DNA of 64,000 nt from Sphagnum compactum (Eukaryota > Bryophyta > Sphagnopsida > Sphagnales), in the NCBI GenBank assembly GCA_965153455.1, contig OZ234498.1, forward strand, positions 2,232,001 to 2,296,000, written 5' to 3'. Shown here piece after piece: positions 1-12,300 of this stretch. How positions within the stretch are numbered: position 1 is the stretch's first letter; the number at the start of each line of letters is the position of its first letter. A program made the position numbers and the translations under genes. Under the pieces are notes generated by a model. That model ran no database searches. It was not told the origin of the DNA and worked only from the letters and a program-made list of their open reading frames with translations.

Positions 1-2785
1 ATGTCACTGCAGCTGGTCCATCCAAGCATGCATCGATATCCGCTTCAGTTGTTTGAGCTCCTTGCATGACACTTATGAACTCGCCTTCTTGCCAATCCCA
101 ACTTAGGTTCCAATGGTCTAATCGGGCAAGGGGGCTGTCATTTGTAATTGTCACCTACATGTACATGATGAGACCAATCAACAATTTAGCTGAATTCTTC
201 CCATAATAATAATCAAACCCTAGAATTGGTTCAAGAATGAAACATCAAGTTGGAGTTCAAAAGAAATAGTTCCTTAGTGAACAAGAGTGTGTGCACACCA
301 GTGCCCAGTAGTTCCCCTCGTATGCTTGGGTGATATCATATGTAATGGTCAGGTTGCCTGTCTCCGATGGCAAGTAATTGTCATCACCATTGATACTAAT
401 ATTTGTGTTTTTCTCTGCACAGCAGGTGTGCATTGTAGTATCTGAAATCAATACAAAGCCTCAAGTTAGCTCAACACAGCAAAACTTCACAACAATTTTG
501 CATACTTCACATTGTTTTAGCCTACTAGAGTACAGCATTGTTTGGTCTGGTATATAAGCACCTGGTATCACCCTAAGACCTTACCAGACTAGTAGAGGCA
601 ATGGGCAAGGGCATGACCATTCCATAGTACACAAAATGAGAGATGATGCTCATGGCCCCCCCCCACACATGAGAAATTGAAAGAACATTAAGGTCTGGGG
701 TGGCAGACTACGTCGTTTTTCTTGACCACATTATGTGACATAACCTTCTAATGATGATCATACACTCGTAATAATAGTGACCAAAATGTGTCTTTTGAAC
801 ATGAAATTTAGTGACCAAAATGTGTCTGTTGAACATGAAATTTTTTAAAGGTGTTGAGTCAAAGTCACCCCCCAGATTTAATGTCATGGAACAGCATCAT
901 TCTTGCCCATTATATTGTGCGTGTTGCCTAGTTCATGTCATAACAGGCTCACTGGTGCCTTACCCCAACATAATGGGCAAGAGTTTGACCACTCTATCCA
1001 CTAAGTTGAGTAAGGTGCCAATGAGCTCATTATTATGTTGGGTGCATTGCCTAGTTTGCCTAATGGGCTCGCTAGTGCCTTTTAACCTAAAACATAATGG
1101 GCAAGGTGTGACCATTCCATAGTACAAAAAGAGAGATGATCTTGATTGGAAAAAGGGGGGTTTTTGGAGTTAGCTGACATATAGATACATACTTCCATAT
1201 AACTTTGCAATGCCGCACTTATAGCCATCATTGGTGATATTGATGCTTGCAGGCATTGGCCACTTCGGTGGTGCAACACCAAATTCAGTCCCTGTCAGCT
1301 GCACAACAGCTTGAATGAGATTCAAATTGCCTGCAGTTTCAATGGCATTTTTCAAAGTCCCAGTCGGAAACCCTGTTAGCACTGTGCCATTGCCAACCTC
1401 AGCAGGCAGTGGTTCTCCATCTGCCAAAATGGTACCAGGCGCAGACACCAAAATCTGTTACCAAACAAAAGAAAAACAATTCAGATCATCAGATCAGATC
1501 TCCTGGAATTGTGTTTTATTTGCTGTTGTAAAGTTTGAAAAACTCAGGAAACTCTCCCTAAGGACATCTTTCCATTAGGTTGTTGTGATCACAGATTCAG
1601 CGTTCCATTAAGTTTTTTCAACTAGCTGTGCTCACAGTCATCTCACAACTCTATCGGTATTGACCTGATAGACCAATTGCAGGAGATGTGAGTCAAATTG
1701 GGACTCACCACCATTCAATCACATCAGTCCCTTTTTTTCATGACATGTGTCCCTAGAGTTCCTAATATGATTAATTACATATTTTCAACCCACTTGCAGC
1801 TCTCCAATGGAAAGCATCTCTCCTTACAGCAGAAGAAGCAAGGTCCTATGTAAGTGGCTTTCCATTAACCATGTGTAACTGTGATCACAGCAGCCTAATG
1901 GAAAGAGACCCAGACTTCTGGAAGATCTGAAAGTCCATCATCAGTTGATGCAGTGCAGCTAGTATGCACCAGCAAGATCAGCTGCACAACTAGAATTGCA
2001 CAGCTAAGAATCCTAAGCAGAATTTGTCCAAAACAGCAATTACCGGATATTCCCAGATGTGCACATTGTAGCTGCATGCAAAGATTTATTAGATCGAACA
2101 AGCTCTGCATGGGAGATCTGAATGTTGCACAAGAGATCGGAACATCATCTATTGATCACCCCAAGGAATGGATCAGCATTGTGTTGAATTGCAGCTCAGT
2201 GTGTAAGTACTGATCAATTTCTGAAAGAAGTTTGTGCACAGAGAGAGAGAGAGGCTTGTGGGTATCTAGATCTAGTACCTCGTCGTGTTGGAAGCGGATA
2301 CCCATTGCCCAGTTTTTGACTTCCGAGAAACCCATGTTGGTGATGGTAGCAGTAGCTTCGAAGCTATAAGGTTGGAGCTCAGCTTGGCTGGCATTCAAAT
2401 AAGGGTAGATCTTCTCCACGTTCGACACTTGATACAGGAGGTCCACTCCCTCGCAAGGAGGGTACAGAGGAGCTGGAGCTGGAGCCGGACCAGGTGAAGG
2501 TACCGGTGAGAGAAACCGCGAAGGAGAAGGCGCTGGTGCAGCAACATGATGGGTGTGCACAGAAGCTGGCGCTTGTACAGGCGGGAAGACACTCGGTGGA
2601 GGAGGAGGATATAAAGGCTTCTTGGGAGGCAGTTCTCCAGCAGCGCCTGTTGAAGAAAGTCTCTCAGCTGGTGAAGGTCTCACGGGCGGTCCTTGCGCAT
2701 TTGTACTCTGCACATTGACAGAAAAAAGAAGCACTAGCACCGGCAGCAGCAAGAATACTACTGCTTCAGCTGCCTTGAACTCCAT
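1..2785 (-). CDS. COBRA-like protein, COBL7-type (N-terminal part, truncated at window edge)
   Basis: Four exons can be read on the minus strand: 2785-2279, 1454-1193, 441-299 and 154-1, the last running off the window. Every intron is GT-AG and phases agree (0, 1, 0), giving 355 residues so far. Residues 1-31 look like a signal peptide (hydrophobic FLLLPVLVLL). About 32-109 is a Pro/Ala/Ser-rich, AGP-like linker. From C111 comes the N-terminal domain of long COBRA-like proteins (CEGVDLLYQV, RFQHDE|ILVSAPG, GTEFGVAPP, NDGYKC, MHTCC). The COBRA core follows (GNLTITYDI, QAYEGNYWALV, LDHWNLSWDW, GEFISVMQGA). COBRA-like proteins are secreted, usually GPI-anchored, and affect cellulose deposition; members of this subgroup act in tip growth. 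The Cys-rich region and GPI signal would lie left of position 1. The Pro-rich linker seems longer than I recall for Arabidopsis COBL7. Family assignment is firm; the subgroup is from memory of family features. Confidence 0.93.
442..1192 (-). repeat. Intron 2 of the COBRA-like gene with internal direct repeats
   Basis: This intron carries a near-exact tandem duplication of about 35 bp at 777-845 (GTGACCAAAATGTGTCT...). It also has a longer pair of direct repeats around 600-650 and 1095-1140 that share ATGGGCAAGG, TGACCATTCCATAGTACA and GAGAGATGAT. A related partial copy lies near 970-1000. I see no exon in it. Confidence 0.6.
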
Positions 2786-3176
2786 CGATTCCCGCGAAGC
2801 TCGATTTCCTGAAGCTTAAGCTTGCAAGGTACAGCAGCTTCACGGGAAGAATAGCAGTAGCTGATCAGTTTAGTGATGCAGAAAAACTTGCAAAGCTCTG
2901 GATCTGGTTATCAGTTGGACGTGTTTTTTGACTCTATTGAGAGGCATTTTGATTTGCGAGGTCGATGCAGATGCTCCGGGACATGATGAGGCCGCCAAGC
3001 ACGCAAAAATCTCCCTCGAAAGCTGAGCTCTCGAGAGCACGCCGCTGCTGCTGCAGCAAAACGCCTTTTGTCTTATCTCGTTTCCTCGCGCTCCTGTGTG
3101 GGACCTCTTCTCTCTCTCTCTCTCCCTCTGCCCAGCCACCCTATTCAAAAGGGTGTCAACCGGTGTTTTTTTTTAA
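2786..3176. promoter_or_regulatory. 5' flank of the COBRA-like gene
   Basis: This is the presumed leader and promoter of the minus-strand gene. It is purine-rich on the gene's strand, with a GA/CT microsatellite at about 3108-3126. No clear TATA box was found, so the placement rests only on being upstream of the ATG at 2785. It is bounded on the far side by the repeat cluster starting near 3177. Confidence 0.35.
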
Positions 3177-3504
3177 AGGATTTTTTGTTTGTAGCCAGAA
3201 GTGGCTATCATCCATTGGAAGCAGCGTTTTTTTTGTTGTGGCGAATTTTCGCCATTTGACGATTTTTTTTTCAAACAATAATTTTCTGTCGAATATTCCC
3301 TTTTTAACAAAGAAAATCGTAAAAATTTCAAGAAAAAAAAAATCTAAAAAATCTAAAACATCTTTCTAAACATTGTTCAAGCCAAAGTAGCTCCAGGATA
3401 GATATAAAAGTTTTTAAATAAATTTCTACTTTCATAGCTGGAATATAGCCAAATGTGGCTAAATCTCCTTGTGGATGATCGCAAGTGTGGCAACATTACA
3501 AAAT

Positions 3505-3537
<33 letters not shown>

Positions 3538-4570
3538 TGATATAAGGAAGATGTGAAAAAAGTGGCAATCATCTTGAGGAAGATTTAGCCAAATCTGGCT
3601 ATAAACCAAATATGAAGTCAAAATTCTTTAATTTGTCCTTCTCTATTTTAACTGCACACTGAAAACCAAATACCTACACAAATCTGGCGACTTTATGTAT
3701 TATTTTCTCACATCTGGCGGTTGAAAACCTCCTAAATCACTTAATTTTTGACTTTTGAATTTTAATTTTCGCTTTTTGCCAAAATTTCACTGATAAAAGA
3801 AAACAGCTGGTGCCAACCCCTTTTCATGCACATTTGCATGGGTACCTTTTTACAAAAAAAAGGAATTTTTGTTTGTAGCCAAAGTGACTATCATTGAAAG
3901 GAACTTAGAAGATGAAGAAAAAGTGGCGATCATTCATAGGAAGATTTAGCCAAATCTGAGTATAAACCAAATATGAAATACAAATCTTTAATCATCCATC
4001 TATATTTTGGCTATACCCAGAAAACCAAGTATGTAAATCTGGCGGTTTTTTATCATCCCCCCCCCCCTCCAAATCCCCCCTCTTTCTTTTGGTGATTGAA
4101 AACCCTCCAAAGTCACTTAATTGTCAAGTTTTTAATTTTCATTTGCGCTTTTTGGCTAAATTTTCGCCAATAAAAAAAAGAGCCTGACTTGTACCCTCTT
4201 CATCTCCACCACCATATTGCAAAACCCATGTCAAATGCCACCCTTTTGCTCCTTCCCTTATAACTCAGCTTGCCACCCTTTTGTTCCTTCCCTTATAACT
4301 CAGCTTGCCACCCTTTTGCTCCATCCCTAATAATAATTCAGCTCCAAACTAACTATCCCAGTAATTAAGTAAAACTACTAATCAAAGTCACTTTGAAGGC
4401 AAAGCCAAACTACCCTCTAGCCAAGTGCAATCAGTGTTTTTCTTTTCCAATTTTGCGACGTGCCCAAATTGGTGATTGCCCATAAGAAGGTTTAGCCAAA
4501 TTTGGCTATAAATGGGATATGGAAAATTTTATAAATTAAAAAATTACCTTTCCATATTTTTGGCTACTAC
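3177..4570. repeat. Clustered copies of a dispersed repeat containing TAGCCAAATNTGGCTA
   Basis: Two direct copies run through 3541-3805 and 3907-4181. They share the order GAAGAT...AAGTGGC, the palindrome-like TAGCCAAATCTGGCTA, TAAACCAAATATGAA, AATCTGGCG, TTGAAAACC, CACTTAATT and a closing CGCTTTTTG. The GTAGCC(A)AA/GTGGCTATC head of the unit occurs at about 3177-3230 and 3858-3900, so the first copy seems split by some 300 bp. A third partial copy, with a perfect TAGCCAAATTTGGCTA, is at 4470-4570. An inverted copy lies at 16974-17098. A CA microsatellite is at about 3507-3537. No coding capacity was recognised. Confidence 0.65.
4237..4340. repeat. 35-bp tandem repeat, about three copies
   Basis: The unit GCCACCCTTTTGCTCCTTCC continues with CTTATAACTCAGCTT. 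It starts at 4237, 4272 and 4307 with single-base variants (GCTCC/GTTCC); the third copy decays after about 25 bp. Confidence 0.8.
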
Positions 4571-7500
4571 ACTCTATTGGAACCTTGAAGGCAAATCAAA
4601 CCACCTAATTCCAAAAACCCATTTCTTGCAGTAGATACACCCCACCAGAGATAGTAATAAGAAATTTACTATCTCTAGACTCTGACCAAATGGGCTTAAT
4701 AAACTCAATATACAAAAACTCTGGCTTAATTTTTCAAAAATTAATTTCAAAAGAAATCTGAACAAAAGAAAAGCTGGAAAAAAAATCATTTTCTTCTTTT
4801 AATTTTTTTTAAAAAAATACTTTCCCATGATAAAAATAAACACTAGGAATTTGAGGTATTGACATTATTAGAGACATACTTTTAAAATAAATTAATTTAC
4901 CATTTTGGAGATGTAGTGTGTGTTGGGTTTTTTGATTAATTTATTCTCCCTACACAAAGACACCATAGCTTTACCTATTTTCCAAAATAAAGGCATGTCT
5001 GACTTGGTGTACCTACATGCTAGGGAAGTTGTGGTAGGTAATGGGTTGTTCTAAAATTAACTTAAGTATTATTGTTAGAGCCCTTTTGTACCAAGTCCAA
5101 ACCTCCTATTTCACTCTCATTATTGGCATGCAAATTTGGGGACTACTACCATGTGTAATAATTTAATCTAGTATGATCCCCACGACTTCCCCTCAACTCA
5201 TTACAACATGCCACCCTTTTTAAAAAGGTGGCCTTCCGAAACGGTCTTTTTCCTTTTTGGGTGGTAATTGGATTTGGCGTTTTTGGTTTTTGGTTTTTTT
5301 TTTTTTTTTGTATTTTTGGGGGGGGGGGTGAGAGGAGTGGGGTGGGAAGGGAGAAGCCAATGGGTGAAGGCCACATATTTATTTCCTTTTCATGGTAAAT
5401 TAAAAATTCAACTTCCTATATTGGGCAAGCTTGCATTATTTGTGTACAAAGGATGGGAAAATAAATGTTCAAAGGTTTCACATACCCAACTGTTTTTACA
5501 ATGGGTTTTCTCCAATTGCTCTCCCCCCCCAATAATAAAATAAAATGAAATAAAATAAATAAAAATAAAATCAAAGGTTTCACATACCCATTGATCTTTG
5601 GAGGTTCTCCAAGACCCAACCAGGATCACCCTTGTACTAACACGTAGGTAGGTCATCAAGTAGTAGGAATGAAACGCACCTTACGCCTACAAGAAGCGTC
5701 TTACACCTACATATTGCATAAGTACATGCACGAGGCCGTGTAGGTGTAAGTGCGTTTTGTTTTCGAGGAAGCATTATTGTGAAACGTATAAGGTGCCCTC
5801 CAAATAGACTAGGAAATTCTCAAAGGCTTTACACTTGAATTAGATAGGTTGGATGGTTGTAGTGTTAGTTATACATAAACTTATGTACACCTTGCTAAGT
5901 GGTGATTGATCTTTTGCTAACCTTCCCAACAAAATTTGTGATGTCTACGCAACACTTGATTCAACACCGTATACTTGTCATCTTTAATGATTGTAGATGA
6001 GAAAAATTGTTACATGGTGGTTTGGCATTGTAGTACCCTACAAATATCCTGATTGATAACCTTGGGCTGGTACCTGTCGAATGCCAACTCCATCCCACCA
6101 CCACTCTAACTCTAGTCTAAAGGTGTGTGGTACTAGTACCTTAATACTTTGAAGCATTATGTTTGTATATGGGCAACAAGTTCACATAACATTGTTGGGA
6201 AAAACTATGTAGAATGAAATGCCCTCAAATGAAACACCCTCTTACCTAATATTTATAATCTTGAGGCAATATTGCTATTATAATAGTTGGAAATATAGCA
6301 AAATTTTGCCCAAAAAAAAAACATTAAGTTTATAGTGTACAAGGTCTTTGGAATAACTAAAATTTATAATTGAATTAATGATAGGTTTGTAATGCTTCCA
6401 CCCTAGAGATCTTTAAATAGTGAGCTTCTAAGTTTCTTGAAAGCACCTTTAAGTTTCAAATTTCATTTATGCACATCAAACTAAACAAATTTGACTATAG
6501 ACCAAAAGTTCATTTGACATTCAAAGGCTCTCTAGCCCATATGGCCAAAAAAATCATTTTCTACAATGGACTGTGAATAATGTTGGATGGAAATTTTTTT
6601 ACCTCAAAACTTTGACTACATAAGTGTCAACTAAATCCCAAGTTCATTGACAATGAACTTGGCAGTCCCTGACCTTTAGGCATTAAATTAGAAACACAAC
6701 AAAAATTTCAAGTTTGATTTTCACATTTTGGCAAATGGGCCCACTTTCTCTTTGTTTTTTGAAAAACACCAGTGTACTATTTGAACATCATTAGTTGGAG
6801 CTCTTCTCCAACAAGCCCCAAACCAATTTTCAGAAGGGCTAGTTCAAGGGAAATGGTCCACCAGGGCTCCACACCAACTCTAACCCATCCACACCACCAA
6901 ACTAGACCTTCATCCAAACATGTCAATTGTCTTGTGTATGTCAAAAACACGTCAATCACTAACCCAAATATGTCGAATATTTGTGGCATGCAATTCACTA
7001 ACCATTGTGATGTAGAACTAGTGTCAAGAATTTGTCTACGTGGATATGGATGTGGATGGATGGAAGGAGGTAACCCTAATTCATGATGAGTGACTAGTGG
7101 AAGATGCCAAATTATAGAACAATTGTTCATCATGAAGAGTTGTGCATGTCAAAAGTCCAATTTTTATTGTTCTTTTTTTACATTTGGTTGTTTTTGTTTG
7201 TTTGTAGGTTAAATGTGCTTGATGTTTGCAATTCAATGGAAAGGTACTTTTGAGCTAGTTTTTGGTGATGGAATGGTTTCATAGCTGCATTGTGTTTGTT
7301 CTTGGATGGGGAATGTGGATCACGAAGCATAGCAATGGTTGATGCTGGAGATTTGGTGGTGGCGAGAGATGGTTGCAACATGTATTATAAAAAGGAGTGT
7401 TCTGGTCTTCATGGAGGCAGATTGACGAAACAAATTAAATGTTCATCTTGATTGCTTGGAAATAGGAGAAGCTTAAGGTAGAGAGAAAGTGGTGTGGTGT

Positions 7501-9115
7501 GAACAAATAAGGAAGAATGCTTTATTGTTGAAGTTTCATCTTTTGCTTTGAAGCAAGATTTCCACTATGCCCTAAGTTCTAGGGTAGGCGAGGAAGGATT
7601 AATGTTAGAAGTTAAGGACTAATTCAGGGGAAATGATGATAAAGTATAAAGATTTCATGAGAAGTCTAAGTGGTTTGTTCCATGGTGTTGTGGGTTTTTG
7701 GGAATTTTGAGGGAATCTATTAGTTCATCTGGTTTTGGAAAGAGATACCTCTTGTGCTATGGGAGCTCCAGAGAGAAAGGGATTTTGAATACATATATGG
7801 GTGTAGTGAGAAAATTTGTGTTTTTGAACAATCTCCTTTTGTTTATTTGTCCAACTTCCATTTTGTGAAAATCTAATGGGAATAGGGATGGTTGTATGGA
7901 ATTTATGATTTGTTTATGAACTATCACATGACCAGTTGGCTCCTGAGAGGAAACCAGGAGAGTTTTGATCCCTTGAGGTCCTTAGTTTGCATGTTGAACT
8001 TGATACAAAAGTAGTAGAATATAAGTAAGCAACAGTTGTATTGGTCCATTGTTTATTTGACAAGCCAACAATGTTATTACTGGTATGATTAGTAATATTG
8101 GGGTCTTTCTTATCTAGGTTATCCCCACCTCTTTTGTAGACACCATGTTCATATGTTTTAAAAAATTTCCCCCATGTTCTAAACCATTTTTGGTTGTTGG
8201 TTTGTAAGTTCAATTTGCTCTCAAAACCTTGATAAAGCCCATTTTTTTATGAAGATTTAACTTGTTGGACCTTGAGCCATGATTTGAATTTGGTTCAACC
8301 CATTACCCTTCTAACAACCCTTGTTTTTCAAACTATAAACCCACTACAAATTACTATTTAAAAACCAAGGGGTTTGCCACATTCAACTATAGCAAATCAC
8401 CTAAAGAGTTTGGCTACTAAGCTCAACCAACTTCCATTATATCGAATGAACCCCACATCTTTCTAGAATCCTAGTTATGAAAGCCCAACTTGCATGTATA
8501 TGAGGTTGGTTCGATGAGAAGTAAAACATGAACCTTTTCCATTCATGTAGTCTAATGTTGAGTTGATGCATGGTTATGAAGTTTCACACATTTTGCACAT
8601 AAAAAATTGCATCCCAAATGAATGTGTACATTTTTTTAGTTGTTTGAAGGTATTGACATAGTATTAGTCCAAGAATCCAAGTATGCAATTTTGTGTGGAT
8701 CTAATCACCATGTTTTAAAAATTTCCATGAAACATTTTGAATGTCATTGGAGCAATATTTTCAGCTCATTTCACATGTAATTATTTTGGAGTTTATTTCA
8801 CAACATTGCAATGTTGGTGGTGATGATTTGGATGGTAGTTGGATGATGGATATGGTGATATGAAGGTGGCCCATGTTATATGTCATTCTCAAAGAGACCA
8901 AGCTAGTGGATTTGTTGTTTAGCATTGGAGTCTGTCTTTTAGGATGTTGATCAACTCTTTGAATAAATTGGGCCATTTGCAAATAACACAAGGATCAATG
9001 ATTCTTTTTTTTCAATTCTTGGATGTTGCATCATTGGGTTGCATCCAAAGAAGGATTTAACATTAAATGGAAATAGGACAAGTTGGACAATTTATTTATT
9101 TTACAATCTTGGTGT
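4570..9115. other. Intergenic DNA, no gene seen
   Basis: AT-rich non-coding sequence. All open frames are short and biased by composition. It includes homopolymer runs (T-rich then G9 near 5285-5330) and a 20-bp direct repeat, AAAGGTTTCACATACCCA, near 5474 and 5573. The hairpin at 5672-5758 is listed separately. The slightly less AT-rich part at 7150-7700 gave no recognisable protein in any frame. Confidence 0.5.
5672..5758. repeat. Inverted repeat (hairpin) with CTTACACCTAC core
   Basis: The left arm, AAACGCACCTTACGCCTACA (5672-5691), pairs with the right arm, TGTAGGTGTAAGTGCGTTTT (5739-5758), with one substitution and one single-base bulge around a 47-nt loop. The loop contains another copy of CTTACACCTACA. 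A similar core forms the hairpin at 41272-41345. Confidence 0.7.
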
Positions 9116-9310
9116 TGTTTGGCGATATGCAAAAACAAGTTTTCTAAATCCAATGAACTCAGTCTAAAACCCCAATTCTTTTGGTGATTTTTTTCAAAAT
9201 TTTCCCAAAAAAATCCTTTGTAGGGGTTGCAACCTAATTTTATATTTTATATTTTTTGCATTTTGGTAAATTTTGTGGTTATAAAAACTTTGTCAAGGAT
9301 GCCAATTTAC
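9116..9310. repeat. Dispersed repeat, copy 1 (pair with about 22.2 kb)
   Basis: This copy resembles 22199-22375 in the same orientation. Shared blocks in order are TTCTAAATC, GAAC(C/T)(T/C)AGTCTAAAA, TTTTCAAAATTTT, CCTTTGTAGGGGTTGCAAC and CATTTTGG. No coding content is visible. Confidence 0.6.
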
Positions 9311-12300
9311 TTACCTTTTAAAAAAATCCATCCATTATATATATGATTCACAACAAGAAGTTTTGTCACATTGTAATAGGTTTAGACTTGGGTGGCCCAT
9401 GTTTACAAGTAACTTTATAGTTACTAGCTACTTAAGTTCCCTATCACCTTTTTGGGTGAAAGCACAATAAAATGTACAACTAAAAGTAATTGCCGGTCTA
9501 CTTGTTAAATGAACAAAAAGTAAGACCAAAACCCATCACAAAATTGTTATACATTCAATCTTTTTAATTGAATGATAAATAACAAGATGTTTCTTCATTA
9601 TTACCCATTAATTTTTAAATTTTGCATTGTAATAGTATGTTTCAAGTAGAATTTTCTAAATGCAAGTAGTTTTTAAAATATACTTTTTGCAATGTAAGAT
9701 TTGATTCAAGTATGTGTCAAATATATTCTACCAAAGATAAAGTAGTTTTTTTTTTGTGATTCCCTTCAATATACAATGATATTTATGCTATAACTTCATA
9801 CATGTATATTTCATTAAATTTTCTAATGAAAAAGTAAGTTTGAACACCGTATTGATTGATCAATTTCAAACATACTTATTCTCTACTTTTGTTATTCCAA
9901 TTTTTTTGAAATTTTTTAGTTGATTTAAAATAAACCCAATTGAGGGGTCAATAGTTTCAAATGAAATTTTAGTAAAATTTGAATCTAATTTCTTGTGTTT
10001 GCATGAAAAACTGCATGCTTTTAAACTTGATATTTTTTTGTCAACTTTTTTTGTATATTTTACCATGTTTTCACCCTTTCCTTTTAACATATGAAAAAAA
10101 ATAAAAATTAATACATTTTAATGCACCATCAACTTGAAAGTACTAAAAATTCAACTTAAGTCTTACTTTCATTTATTTGAAATCACTTTGCACACATACT
10201 TGCATCTACTTGCTATTTTAGTATATACTTACATGCATGTTAAAAGAATAAAACATAACACCATTATAGTAAAACCAAAAAAATATTTTTATAGTAATCG
10301 CTAAAATAAATAGTAATTCAAAGTTTGTTATATCAAGCCATTTGTTATGTAGTGCCCATCTACAAAATCTCCTCCTCTTTGATTCGTAGTGGTTTTTTCC
10401 TAAAAAGAAAATATTATTATGCATTCATGAATATTGTTAAACAAATGCAAAAAAACACATTTTTTGAATGGAATTTCACCCAAAAACTTTAAATTTCTAA
10501 ATTTTCTTAGATTTAATTGATGTATATCAATATCATACACCATTAAAAAATTCACCCAGGAATTCCATCCACAACCTTAGTTTTGAAGTACATATATATA
10601 AATTCAAATTCTATGACGAGTATTATTTTATCACAAATATATTCCATCTGTTCAAAATTTCCAATGTTTGTTGGATTTTTCAAAATAATTGATTAGATTA
10701 ATCTAAAGTTAATCAAATATACTTAAAACAAGAAAAAATAATCCAACATGTGATGTACATAATACATTACCAAAAAAATTAATTACAGAAAAATTATACT
10801 TGTGATTACAATTTTTGGGGGGCTCAATGTGTTTTCCCCCTTCGACATGCTTGTAGCTCAATAATTTATCATTTCAACCACTTGACAAACCTAAAGGTGA
10901 GTAACAACTATTGAACTTATTCTAGAAAACTTGAACTTTGGGCTACTCCTCATTATTAATTATAATCATTCGACTTAAGGTCAAAATATTATTTTTTTTG
11001 TTCCTTGAATCATACAATAAATAAATAAAAATCCATGATCATATAGATTTTCCATGAAACCATTTCCACTTCCATTAATTTTAAAATGTGAAACTCAATC
11101 TTCACCTATTGAAAACATTCAAAAAAACTTGTGTAAAGATTACACTAAGAAATTCATGAAATCATATCAATTTGAAAAAAAAGATTTAAATAAGATTAAC
11201 TTGTTTTTCTATATGATGTGACCTTTTGAATTCAAATGCATGTGTAGGGATCAATTGGGAGAACAAAAACATTCAATTTCCACATGTGATGATTGAAAGG
11301 CAAGATGATATGAAATGGAAAATATGAAATGGTTTCGACATAGAATTATCAAGTTGGAGACCATGTAATAACATGTTTCAACCAAGCTTGGGAGTTTGAA
11401 TGGCCATGCCATTTCAAAAGTCTTAACATATGTTACTTAAGAGAATTTTGAAGTTGACCATTTAATGATTTGTTAAAGATTGAATTACATTGCAAATCCT
11501 TCAATTTAATTGAATAGGATGAACTAAAAGGTCACATCTTGGTAAGATCATACACATGTGAATACATTTGTCCAAAGTGATAAATTAAATTTCTTCACAT
11601 TGACACCTATTACTAGTTATATAGTTATAGAAAACACCATTATTGATTACACATGAAGTGAGAGTTTTATAACATGTGAATAACCCTCACATTGTTGGAT
11701 GATAGAATATGTTCAAGTTATTCACAAACATGACAAAAGTTAGTAGAGTTCATATGAGGTTGAATCTTTAATTATTATTTAATATATGTTACAAATTATA
11801 ATTTCCAATGTTATTTGTTTGCATTGACAAGAGCAATCACTTTGAATATATTAATCATTGGTCTCTAATTTTCAAGTGGCTAAAAAAGTTTAATTCATTT
11901 GTGGTGAAGCTTATGAAATGGGTTGTCATTCTCAAAAAATTGATTTTGATGCCATTATCAACTTAAATAAGTCAAGGAGGATGTTAATAAATATCAAACA
12001 TTGTTGACATTTTGATGGATTGGATTTTTCTCTACCATGTTCACATGGAAAGACAATAAATACCAGGTTGGTAGGTTGTTTCATGTGTTTATATTAGAAT
12101 GATCATCAATAATGTTCATATCAACTAATGTGGTTTACATAACACTAATCCAAGTTTGAATAGGACCTTGACAATAGACCCCGATTGTGAAAGATATTGT
12201 TTTAAATTAAAAACTAATCTCCTTGATGAAAAAACTACTCAAAATTCATTAACAAATAGATTGGGTCTTAAGGTTAGAAATTTAAACAATTTTGAACAGA